Below, one piece after another: positions 1 to 11,400 of a stretch of DNA of 64,000 nucleotides; the first letter of the stretch is position 1, and each line of letters starts with the position of its first letter. Origin of the DNA: Asterias amurensis (taxonomy: Eukaryota; Echinodermata; Asteroidea; Forcipulatida; Asteriidae); contig NC_092656.1 in assembly GCF_032118995.1 (NCBI RefSeq), forward strand, positions 8,995,761 to 9,059,760. The letters are read 5' to 3'. A program made the position numbers and the translations under genes. The notes beneath the pieces were generated by a model. The model did no database searches. It was not told the DNA's origin and was given only the letters and a program-made list of their open reading frames with translations.

Positions 1-712
1 ATTTATTTTTTAGAATTAGTGCAGAGTACTGTTCTATACTTTGCAGGGTTGTCCACAGTTTTTGAAGTAGCAGGTGAAAAAGTATAGGCAGCCACTTTTG
101 TTGAAGGAATGAGCAAGCGCAACTCATTGCCCTTCAGCGAGGGCTCTCTCTGGGCTTGCCCAAGGGGCCTACAATTTCCTTAATTCTAGATGCTCTTTGG
201 TGTTATCTGAGCAATTTCTGGCTTAATCCATTGCAACAATTTTGTCTTTAAATCATTACACTTTTTGTTACATTGACTCCTGAACCTGCTGTAGATTTTG
301 ATTACAAGTATTTTCAGGTTTTCCATGTCAGTTGGGAGGGGGGGGCAGGGCGGTTGACACATGAAAATAGTTGCCATTGGATGGATTGGGTAACTTGATG
401 CCTCCTAATGCGATGCATGTAAATGGAGTACCTGTAGCGTGGCGCAAGAATGAAAACTTAATTGTATGGTAGAAAGGTTTTTTATTTTTTTTTATTTAAA
501 AAGAAGTTTTCCAGTCGTTGACAGTATTTTATCTCAGGGAAAATTGGAGGAGGCAAAAAAATAAAATAAAAATAAAAAAAGAGCCGACAGCGAAGGATTG
601 AGTAGCCGGCGAAATTGCCAGGAGCCAGCGCTTGTGGAAAACACTGCTTTGTCTGACAACAACGAAGAGCTCCAACAAAGAGTGCTTTAGTGTTGACACT
701 CTGCTCAATTTC

Positions 713-850
713 ACAAAGAGCTAAGATTGATCTTAAGATGTGTATCAATCTTAATTGCTAAGCAAAGTGTGATGTCACGATACAAATCCTTACTGTGGTG
801 ATACTGGCAACTCATCTTAAGATGAATTTTAGTGCTTTGTGAAATAGAGC
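713..850. repeat. Short palindromic MITE-like element (family C)
   Basis: The ends are inverted copies (tttcacaaagagctaag and ctttgtgaaatagagcc). The interior has palindromic cttaagatg motifs and a conserved core gtgatgtcac. Related copies lie at about 1406-1535 and 6810-6948, all in SNX27 introns. Confidence 0.6.
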
Positions 851-1538
851 CCTGGTCTTTGATAATTACTGATGTTGTCCATGTGCTGTTTTGAACCAAT
901 GGACCGTATTGAATATGACGTCATCCTTCAATTATCTGCCGTACAAGATGGCATTTCTTCTTTTTGTAAAGAATCCCCACTATCATAAAAAAAATCTCCA
1001 CACAGCAGAGTAAATTCTGACTCCAAGCTGCTCTAGGAATAAATGCAGTCGTCGTCTTCTATTGATCGCGAAAAAAAGTAGTTTGGAAAGGGCTGTCACT
1101 CCAAATAACATTTGGCCGGTTTCCTCCTTATGATTAGTGTTGGTTTTGGGGCAACAGTTTATGAGTGTTTTCGTGGAGTTTTCTTCATTTTTGAGCTGAT
1201 CTCTTCAGCAATGACATTCAGCGGTGACATCCATCGATAAAGTTGATTAGATAGGGGGATTGTGAGATCAGACATGAACTGAGGGCAGTCACACATTCTA
1301 AATAGCTTTTTGATGTGAAGGGATCGAATGCAGACAGCTAGGTTGGGTGAATCTGTTGTCAACCGCGACCCGTTTGAAACCTTAAATACACACCCAGGGC
1401 TCGATTTCATGAAGAACCAGAATTGATCTTTAGTCAGAATCGATAGTAATGGCTAAGAAAAGTGTGATGTCACAACACAAGTCAGTATGGCAATATGTAG
1501 TGTATTGTGGCTGACTGGTCTACTGCATTTAATTTGCA

Positions 1539-1960
1539 GGTGGACACTATTGGTAATTACTCAAAATAATTATTAGCATAAAACTGTAATTAGTAACCAG
1601 TAATGGGGAGCTGTTGATAGTATAAAACATTGTTAGTAACCAGTAATGGGGAGCTGTTGATAGTATAAAACATTGTGAGAAACAGCTTCCTCTGAAGTAT
1701 TATAGTTTTAGAGAAAGAAGTCATTTTCCACGAATTTGATTTCGAGACCTCTGATTTAGAATTTGAGGTCTCGGAAGTAATCATCTGAAAGCACACAACT
1801 TTGTGTGACATGGTATTTCTTTTCTTTTCATTATAATCTCGCAACTTCGACGACCAATTGAGCTAAAATTTTCACAGGTTTGTTATTTTATGCATATGTT
1901 GAGACACACCAAGTGTAAATACTGGTCTTTGACAATTACCAATAGTGTCCAATGTCTTTT
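1539..1960 (+). repeat. MITE-like element, family A
   Basis: This is a copy of a roughly 380-bp dispersed element with terminal inverted repeats resembling ggacactattggtaatt and aattaccaatagtgtcc. An internal block of about 45 bp (tagtaaccagtaatggggag...) is repeated in tandem at 1589-1675, so this copy is longer at its left end than the others. Confidence 0.75.
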
Positions 1961-2477
1961 AGTATTAACTTCTGATTTTGATTAAATAAGGAGGCAAAGT
2001 TATTTTGAAATACTGTGTGGCGTAACATAAACAATTCAAGAAACTATTAAAGACTCACTTATACCAAAACAACTAACTGTTTTATTTCACTTTTCATTGG
2101 AACATCTTGAGCTTAGAATTCTTTGTCGCATCTTCTGTAGGCGCTTTGTAACCTTGACATAAGGCAAGCCCATCAAATGTCTTTTTTTCCTGTCAAAACG
2201 AAAATCATTTTTGTATGTTTTTTTGTATGTTTTCAGCCAATATGTGATCACTGAATTTGATGACATCCACAGACTGAACATGCTTTGCAACTTGTTCACA
2301 ACCATTTATGTATTAAGCTCGGTTCATACTTCCTGCGATGTTGACGTCACGGCTGTTTTCAAAGGAGATGAGCACATTTCAACTGCTGCGAATTATTCGT
2401 TACTTGGCTTTACTGTAGTTTGTTGTTCGTTTGCTCTCAACTGATGTTTGTTATTTTGATGAATTTTGTCTTTTCAG

Positions 2478-5400
2478 GAAACCAGTAGTAAGAGAGAGGA
2501 TCAGAGCACAGCCCAGGTAGAGCTAAGAGTACTAGTACCTGACAGATCTCAGATCACCGTTACCGTCCGAAGAAATAACACTACGCCTGATGTATATAAT
2601 GTAAGTCGGTCAAAGTTAACTCGTACTCCAATGTGTGCAATGCACTGTACTGCCCCGATTCTTACCTGTAGATCCTTGTCACACGAGGCAACTTGGAGGC
2701 AACCAACTACAGTGCATGCTACAGGACCACTTTGATTGCACATGAGTAACTTTTCAAACAATGTCTTACCATCCCCAAGAATGATATGTGAACATTCAGA
2801 TGGGAATGCCTTTTCTTTTTTGAGATTGCCTGGAACTTATCGGCTGTAAACTACCTCGTGTGACATGGCCATTATGATAAAATCCACAAGCATATTACCC
2901 GCTTGGGATTCAAACCCACCACCTTTGCTATTCTAGAGTAGATGTCTTACAACTACATGTAAACCACCCGAATTTCGAACTTGGAACTTATGGCCTATAA
3001 GTTGCCTCGTGTGACAAGGCCCGCATGATAAATTTCCCCAAGTGTTTTACTCGTCTGGGATTGGAACCCACAACCTTTGCTGTTCTAGAGCAGAAGTCTT
3101 ACCACTAGACCACCCAGATGTCCCGGTAGCTACAGGCAGTTTAAATTCTATACTTTTTTAGAGGACTTTTTTGTAGGAACCGAGGGAAAGAACTGTGTTA
3201 ATTTACAGTGCTTTACACACATTGGTGTATGAGTAAAACCAAATAATGTTCTTTATCCCTGATGCAAATTTAACATCTGTAGAATAATTGTGACATGTTA
3301 TCCTCTTGTTTGCAAATGAGTCTTGGGTTTGGACCCTTTGCATATGACATCACAAATCCAAAACAGTGCCCTCGCTGGGGGTCAAAGGAAGACTTCTCAA
3401 TTTAGTGGAGAGTTGTGTTTGTGCATGGGTCATACAGGCATGTTTCTAGGCATGTTTCTAGGGCCGTGTCCGAAACGACGACTTCGGCTACAGCTACGTC
3501 TAGATCAGCGCGTCTACCAGGGTTGAAGAATAGGCAGACGCGCGCGATCTAGCCGTAGCTGTAGCCGAAGTAGCCGTTTCGGACACGGCCTAGTGCTTAT
3601 ACTAGGCAATGGCGGCCTATGTCTATGCAAGGGGTCTGTAGACCTTTTCATTGTTGATTAACAAACTGCGCTGGTTCGAATGGATGGAAGAACATTAGTG
3701 AAACATTCAATCGTGTTAAAACATCAAATCGTCTTCAAATTCAACAATTCTGCAAACTTTCAATGAACAAAAAATAAATCCCATCCAACAAATTAAACAC
3801 TTTTTCTGAATATGTGTTAACATTATTACAAACTGTGGCTATCTGTTTTTTTTTTTTTTGCATTTGTGGCTTTTCCATAGTTTTCCCAACCACGGTTGGC
3901 AAAAACTGGGGGTGTGATGCTGCAATGAAAGCTCTATTTGAAGGTATTTGAGGTGTTCAGAAAGAGAAGAGCAGATGTCAAGTGTTGAGATATTAATTCC
4001 GCATGAACCAGCATTATCATGCTGTCATGTGCCTGGAGGAAGGTCAGAAGGCTGTGAGATTGGAGATCTGTCCGATTGCTAAAAAAACCTCCAAATCCTG
4101 CATTTGTTTGCAGCTTTGGTTACTTTATACACAGTTTGGTTTGCAGACGGTGCCACTTTCTACTGTAATGTACGTTCTCAAAAGCTTTTTAGCTGAACGG
4201 CTTTACATACATATAACTGTCTGTGACTACGCATATGGACAACAGCTTGATAGCCCGTAGCGGAATGAACTGCCTATCATTCACTGCTATTTTTTTTCCC
4301 TTCTAGAGTTCGGTCTGTTGTACTTCCTCTTGAAGCCCCTGAGCAGTCAGAGAGCCAAATGATATTAAGAAGATGTCAAACCTAAGAGTCTTAAAATCTG
4401 TTACAGGCCATATGTAGCACCTACAAAGGGCAAGGACTTTTCAATATTTTATTTTTGCATCGTGATAAATAATATAATTTGATTGGTAAATTATATTATT
4501 TGTCCCCAATACAAAAATAACATCTATTAAATTGTTGCGGTACGCGCTGCTAATAACACATAGGATTCAAACTGCCTCTCGCCACAGGCTAGCTCTTTGG
4601 TCTTCTGGTAAGACATCACCCCGGCAATGATTTGCCTGTGTGTTTTTTCTTCACAGGACTAAGTTGCAAAATCTCAGTAAATGAAGTGGCTGAGAGACAC
4701 ACTGTTTGACTGAGATGGCACAGATTAGAGCACGATTTTTGTTGATCCGTTAAGCAGCGAATGGTGCTTAACAATTTCCGGCTTATCAAATTAAGCAGGA
4801 TTCCAGTCACAAATTGTGAATTGTGCCTCATTACTGAGTTATTAATGTATTTCCTCCTCGCAGAACACATTCCCATCTCTGTTTTTGTCTTCTTCTATTT
4901 TCCCGAAGCGCAAAAGACCAGTACATGTAGGTACTGGGCACGCCATGTGATAGTCTTAACATGGCAAACAACTACATGTATCACACAGCCGCCGGGTTCT
5001 GTGTAGACCTAAGGAATATCATGTGACGTGCTCTAAACCAATGAAAAGGCAGAGTTTTTGTAAGGGGTGTTATCATCAAACAGTTTTCGTTTTCATAAAT
5101 TGTTTTTCTTCTCCGCAGGCCGTAGTGCATAAAATTGGACTCAGTAGAGAGGTGGCCGACTATTTTGCCCTGTTTGAAATCCAGGAAGATTTCAGTAAGT
5201 GTACACATAAGGTTTGGTTAGCAAAATGTTTTGTGTTGTTTTGTAGAGAAACTTTAATTTGTCTGGTTATTTTGAAAATTGGGTTCTGTCTGACTTTGAA
5301 GAAGTGGCTTTCTATCAGTAAAGATGTGTGTTTGGATTTTTCGTCTTGTAGTACATGATAATGTGCATGTGCATGGTAGAAAAGATTACTTAAAAAGCAC

Positions 5401-8400
5401 TAGACATTATTGGTAATTACTCAAAATAAGCAATGGAGAGCTGATGATAGTATAAAACACTGTGAGAAACGGCTCCCTCTGAAGTAACGTGCTTTTTGAG
5501 AAAGAGGTATTTTCTCACTGAAATATTTAAATTGAATTCGAGACCTCAGCTGAGGTCTCGAAATCAAGCATCTGAAAGCACACAACTTCTTGTGACAGGG
5601 GTGTTTTTTTTTCTTCTCAATACTATCTCGCAACTTTGACGACCAATTGAGTTAAAATCTTTACAATTTTGTTTTAAATGCATTTGTTGAGATACACCAA
5701 GTGAGAAGACTAGCCTTTGACAGTTACCAAAGGTGCAATTTTTGTTTTATGCATTTGTTGAGATACACCAAGTGGCCTTTGACTGTTACCAAAGGTGCAA
5801 TTTTTGTTTTATGCATTTGTTGAGATACACCAAGTGAGAAGACTGGTGTTTGACAGTTACCAAAGGTGTCCATTGTCTTAAATTTAACAATTTGCTGTCT
5901 TTTATAAAATCATCCTTTTGATGCTAATATCTTCTTCTTTTTGTTTGTAGCGAGGAAGCTTGCCGTCACGGAGTTCCCCCACAATCTCTACATTCAGAAT
6001 TACACTAAATCCAGCACTAGTCAGAGCTGTATAGGGCTCGGCAGATGGATCTTCTCACCGCAGCAAGAGCTGTTCCTCAATCACGATGAGATTGCCATGA
6101 ATTTTCTTTACTGGCAGGTAATTACGTCTTTCTTATCTTTAAATCCTACTTCTTAAGGGCCAGTCACTAAAAAAAAAAAAACAATCGCAAAGAGAACGCA
6201 TTATATTGGTTGAAATGCTCTACGCAGAATACGCGCACGCTCATTCAACCAATCGAGGGCGTGCTTTGGTAACGTTCTCGTTATCATTCTTGTTATCGAG
6301 GTGTGACGGGGCCTCTATCCTCTTGTTAATCTTTTATTCAGGGGGAATTTAGAATTTGCTATTTCAAACTGCTTACCAACCAAGAGGACTTTGGTATAAA
6401 TGCAAACAAGAATTAATGTACTGACTTTTTGACCCTAGCAGAATCTTTCTCGATCGCTAAGTGACAACTTTTGGAATTGTCAAAGACCAGTATTCTAACT
6501 GTGTGTATCAAAACATATGCATAAAATAACAAACCTGTAAAAATTTTGGCTCAATTGGTCATTGAAATTGCAAGAAAATAATGAAAGAAAAAACACCCTT
6601 GTTGCGCAAAGTTTTGTTTTTGTCTGATGCATAAGAAACGCTTCAGGGCCGTCAGAGTCTTTGTAAGAATTCAAATATTTTAGCGAGCGAGAAATTCCAG
6701 AGGGAGTCGTGTCTCACAATGTTTTACCAACAGCTCTCTGTTGCTCTTTATCAAGTAAGTTTGTTATGCTGAAATATTTTTTTGAGTTATTACCAAACTT
6801 GTCCAGGGGCCAATTTCAAAAAGACCTTAGATTGATCTTAACTGCAAATCAATCGTAGTTGCTAAGTTAAGTGTGATGTCACACTACAAATCACTATGGC
6901 GAAATTCTCTTGCGATGAATTTTATTGCTTTTTGAAATCAGCCCCAGTACCTTTAAAGGCACCGGACACCTTTGGTAATTGTCAAAGACCAGTCTTCTCA
7001 CTTGGTGTATCTCAACATATGCATAAAATAACAAACCTGTGAAAATTTGAGCTCAATCGGTCGTCAAAGTTGTCAGAAAATAATGGAAGAATAAATACCC
7101 TTACTGCAAAAGTTATGTGCTTTCATTCGAGACCTCAGCTGAGTTCTCAAATTCAATTCAGATATTTTAGTGAGAAATTACTTCCTTCTTAAAAACTGTG
7201 TTACTTCAGAGGGAGCCGTTTCTCACAATGATACTATCAACAGCTATCCATTGCTTTATACCAAGTAAGCTTTTATGCTTGCATCTATTTTGAGTAATTA
7301 CCAATAGTGTCCAGTGCCTTTGAGGTAAGATAATTTATATAAACAACTGATACGTTGCCGAAGCACGGCAGACAGTTCCCTGCTGATTCTGGTTTGAGTC
7401 AATTCCCTGTCGGCCACTTCCTTGTAGTCGTTCTGGTCATGCATGACCCTGACTACGCCCCCCCCCCCCCCCCTCTTGACAAAATCCACTGTGGCATCGA
7501 GAAGGAGCGACTGCTTGGGTGTTGATTTGGGGGCAATTGTGTACAAGTGCCTCCCAAGACGAGAACACATGAACATTGTCCCCAAACGTGTTGATACATG
7601 CCCGACCGGAAAACACTCTCTCCATAGCAACGCATCGTCTATGAATCGAACACAACAACCATTTCTTTTTCCCCTCGGAGTTTTCGAGGAGTGTGTCCAT
7701 TGCCCCAGGCAGGCCATATGAATAGAGGAGCTAGGGACACAGAGGGCCATGTTGTGTTAGTCAGGCAGGCATGCAACGTTTCAGCTGATATCAATAGTAA
7801 TAAAAGCGGCTTCTTGTTATAGAAAGCATATCTGTCACTCAGTGGCGCTCAAGGTGCTTTAACATACAGTTTTTTCCTGCAAGGATGGGATTACACATGT
7901 AGGTTTTGAATTATTACTCCTTTTACATAGCACCATATAATGGTTTACAAGGTGCTGTGGCGCATTGTGCTGCCAATCAAACCAGGAACACCGGGGCGAA
8001 CTCTTCTCTTTTTCGATAAGTGCACTGTTTTTTTTTTAACGTGCATTACACAACACACATTGGCTCTACCTCCCATCCGAAGGACGAAGCAATGATTAAG
8101 TGTCTTGCCTAAGGACACAAGTGTTACCACTGGGACTCGAACCCACACTCTGCCGATCAGAAACACCAGAGTTTCAATTCGGTGTTCTTAACACAACACT
8201 CTCACAATCAGCTATTTTCCTCTTTTTCTTTTCAAAACAGTGCCATAGACATGATAGAAAACTGAAAAAAACACTGTACAAAAGTTTTAACTTAAAAGTG
8301 CCATTCCCCCCCTTTTGTTTGCAACTAGAAAGTTGCATGTCAAGTTTTTGCTGACGTACATTACACCCACGCCTTTTTTTCATCCATCTCTTTGTTTCCT

Positions 8401-11400
8401 GTTGTGTTCTTGCAGGCAATAGATGATGTCAGTAAAGGGTTAATCCAGCCAGGCGACAGCTTATATGAATTGAAAACATACCAGGAGAAATCTAGCAAAC
8501 TTCAGGTGAGTTCCGAGTCAGATTCTAGTCAAATCAGGCACGATGTTCTTCCGATATGAGTCTGATTTTCAATTAATTTGTTTTGCCCAGGAAAATGTGA
8601 TTAAATAGCCTGATTGGTATATTAAAGCCTACAGCAAGTGCACTTGTATGTAGGTCAGCTCTTGTTAATTTTTTATCCAAATATTTTATAGTATTTGTAT
8701 TGCCAAGGTTTTTGTAGTTTTTATTGTGATGTGCTTCGGAGTATTTTACATACATTGTAAGGTGCCACCTAAGTTCATCTTATTGTTAATATTTACTACT
8801 TTATTGACAGTGTGGTTGATTAACATTTATTATTTTAACCTCTTCCTTTCTTGACGCAGTACTTAAAGGTTGCTCGCAGCCTAGACGGTTACGGTGAGGT
8901 GCGCTTTCCGCATTGTCCGTGTGACGCCAGGAAGGCTGGCCGTGTTATACCAATCCTTGGATTCAGACTCTTCAAACTCCAAGCCTGTAAAGACGACGGT
9001 TCATTAGAGGTGAGTACAAAAGAAATCATCTCGTTCTTCCAGCCTTAAGTCGCATTCCCATTGGACTTTTTCTTCCACGGCCATGCGCAAAGTTTGGTGA
9101 CTGGCTTTGATGTAATTCTATCGTGCAATCCCACCTGCACTTATATTCCCTGACGTTTGCATAGCGTTTTACTGCGTGGTCGCGGTAGGTTTACAGCCCA
9201 AAGCTGTTCCCATTTGGACTTTTTAGTGCCCCTATTAAGTTACCGTGGCTTTGCGGAAAGCTTTCCTGACCCCTTTCGGCCTCTTAGTTTAATATCACGG
9301 TCGAGTTCAGTTTACCATGCGTCCCCATTAAATTAGAAAAAAGTCCAGTGGAAACACGGCTTTAGCCCCATCCCTTCCCTCAACTTGGTGTTGGGCAGTG
9401 AGATTGAAATAGTGGTGTCTTGCCTAGCCTGAACATCTGACGTCACACTTTGAGGCTTGTGAAATCTGCCGAGAAAAATCCATTGTTAATGCTAAAATAA
9501 TGTGTTTACTCATGTCTGAAAAACTGTAGCACATCAGCAAACAACTTTTGAAGGGAAGCTTTCTACCATCATTATCTTTAAACCGTCAGAGTTAAATGTA
9601 AATCTGTGGACGTTTGTGTTTTGTGTCAGTACAAAAAATACCCAAACCCTTTAAAGTATTATAAACAAAAACGAAACAATATCTTTCCATTGATGAGGAT
9701 CTAGCCATCTAAGAGGGGGGGGGGGGGGGTTGAGATGTCGTTCTTTAAACGTTCTTCGGTTCCTTAAGGACTGATGCAGCCTGTGGCTGTCGCAGCACTC
9801 TGTGGTTAATACAGCAAGAGCATCATCTCTCGTCCTCAAAAGTCCTATTTAATTCTCTGAGGTAAGAGAAGCAATTATTGTAAAGTGTATTGCTTCCAGA
9901 CATAAGTGCATTGTTGATACCTGAATGTTTCCTTGTTTGTACTGTGTGCCGCTCTCTCGTATAGTTAAGACGAGGGTCATTGCATTGGTAACGGAACAAT
10001 TTGCTAGATGTTTTCGTGTACAGTGTATGTATACAATCGTGGGTAGGCATTTTATTTGTGAGGCATTGCTAGATGTATGTAAATTTCACCAAACGGATTT
10101 GAGTCTGAAGTTTTTTATTTCAGATGCAAATCCCTGTTGCAAATCATTCATATTTATCCAACTATCTGAAATTAACCGGATATTCGAATAGTTTTTAGCT
10201 ATTTTAGCTATTAAAAAATATATATATATATATATATATTTTTTGCCGCTAGAGGGCGCTGTTTGTTTGTGAATGAGATCTTATGGGCGGATTGATATTG
10301 GTTTTAGACAGTGTCACTCGGTTCATTCATAAAAATAACCGGATCTAATTTAAAGATGGCGATTTGCTTTTTCTTTTGATCGTGATTGACTCTACGTGAA
10401 GGAAAACTTTTGTAATCTTTGAACAAATTTCGTCAGAAATGTCATTGTTTTAACTCTTCACGGAGGTGCTGTTTTATGCTGTCTTAATAGAAGTTTCATA
10501 AGGGTTCAGACAAAACATTCCTATCAGTTGTCGCCCGACGTCCGCGGATATACGGATACTAAAGAATATCCGGTTACTTGGTTGTAATTACAGAACTATC
10601 CGGATAATAAATAGCTATTCGCGCTCTATGCGGATATCCGGTTAAGAAAAAAAAGGCATTCGCGGTTACGGATACGAAAACCTATTCGCCATTAACCGGA
10701 TATTCAAATAATTCGCCCAGGCCTACTAACAAGGCAACATCTGGGTATCTGTCCCGACTGTAACCCTAAATTAATTAGATGGTCCGTAAATCTCATTTCC
10801 CTCATATAGCGAACCCCCCTCCCCCACCCCCCCAAAAAAAAAAACACCCAAAAACACACAAACACACAAACAAAAACGCTCAAACAAAGAAAGGTTTGCG
10901 GTGACACCATGTAAAAGTCTCTTTTATGGGTAGTTGTAGCTCTGAGAAGAGCAGGTTTGTACTTCCAACTTTTTAGTCAGTCTGCTGTGACCATTTTCTG
11001 ATGATATTATTGTGTAATGATACTATTGTGTATGATATTATCGTATTGTAATGATTTTATTGGTATTGTATCTATATTATTGTGTTCTTGATACATAAAT
11101 CCACAACTTTTAAAGTAGTACATCCTATAAAATGAGTGCCATGTTTTTGTTTATTCTCTGCATGTATTTTTGTAACATGTTTAAATCTGCAAAGTAATAT
11201 TTTGATGTACATTGTAATGTAATTTTAAAATTGTTAACTTTGTAGTAATTTAGCCCCAAGGCTACAAATACATTGTTTTAATAAACCAGAAAAAAATAAC
11301 AATAATATTGATGCGCGGTTTTATGTTATTTTTTTTCCCTCCAGGAGCAAGTGCCCAGCTTCCAGTGGAATGAGATCAGAGAATACGAAGTGGATGATGA

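Larger units (their letters stand above)
1..2477 (+). other. SNX27 intron (upstream part), no exon seen
   Basis: This precedes the first visible SNX27 exon and ends in a pyrimidine-rich acceptor (ttgtcttttcag). It contains two MITE-like inverted repeats (713-850 and about 1406-1535), a copy of the commonest dispersed element (1539-1960), and near 2330-2400 a fragment of a repeat also seen at 38580-38740 and 61465-61650. No conserved coding block is visible. Confidence 0.6.

Noticed and set aside
2211..2444. Upstream SNX27 exon (frame with VITEFDDIHRLNML)
   Set aside because: It does not match the PX-FERM linker of SNX27, has no convincing acceptor, and overlaps a dispersed repeat.
7298..7750. 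150-codon minus-strand open frame in a SNX27 intron
   Set aside because: It reads through a poly-G tract and into the terminus of a MITE, has no recognisable domain, and lies antisense in an intron.
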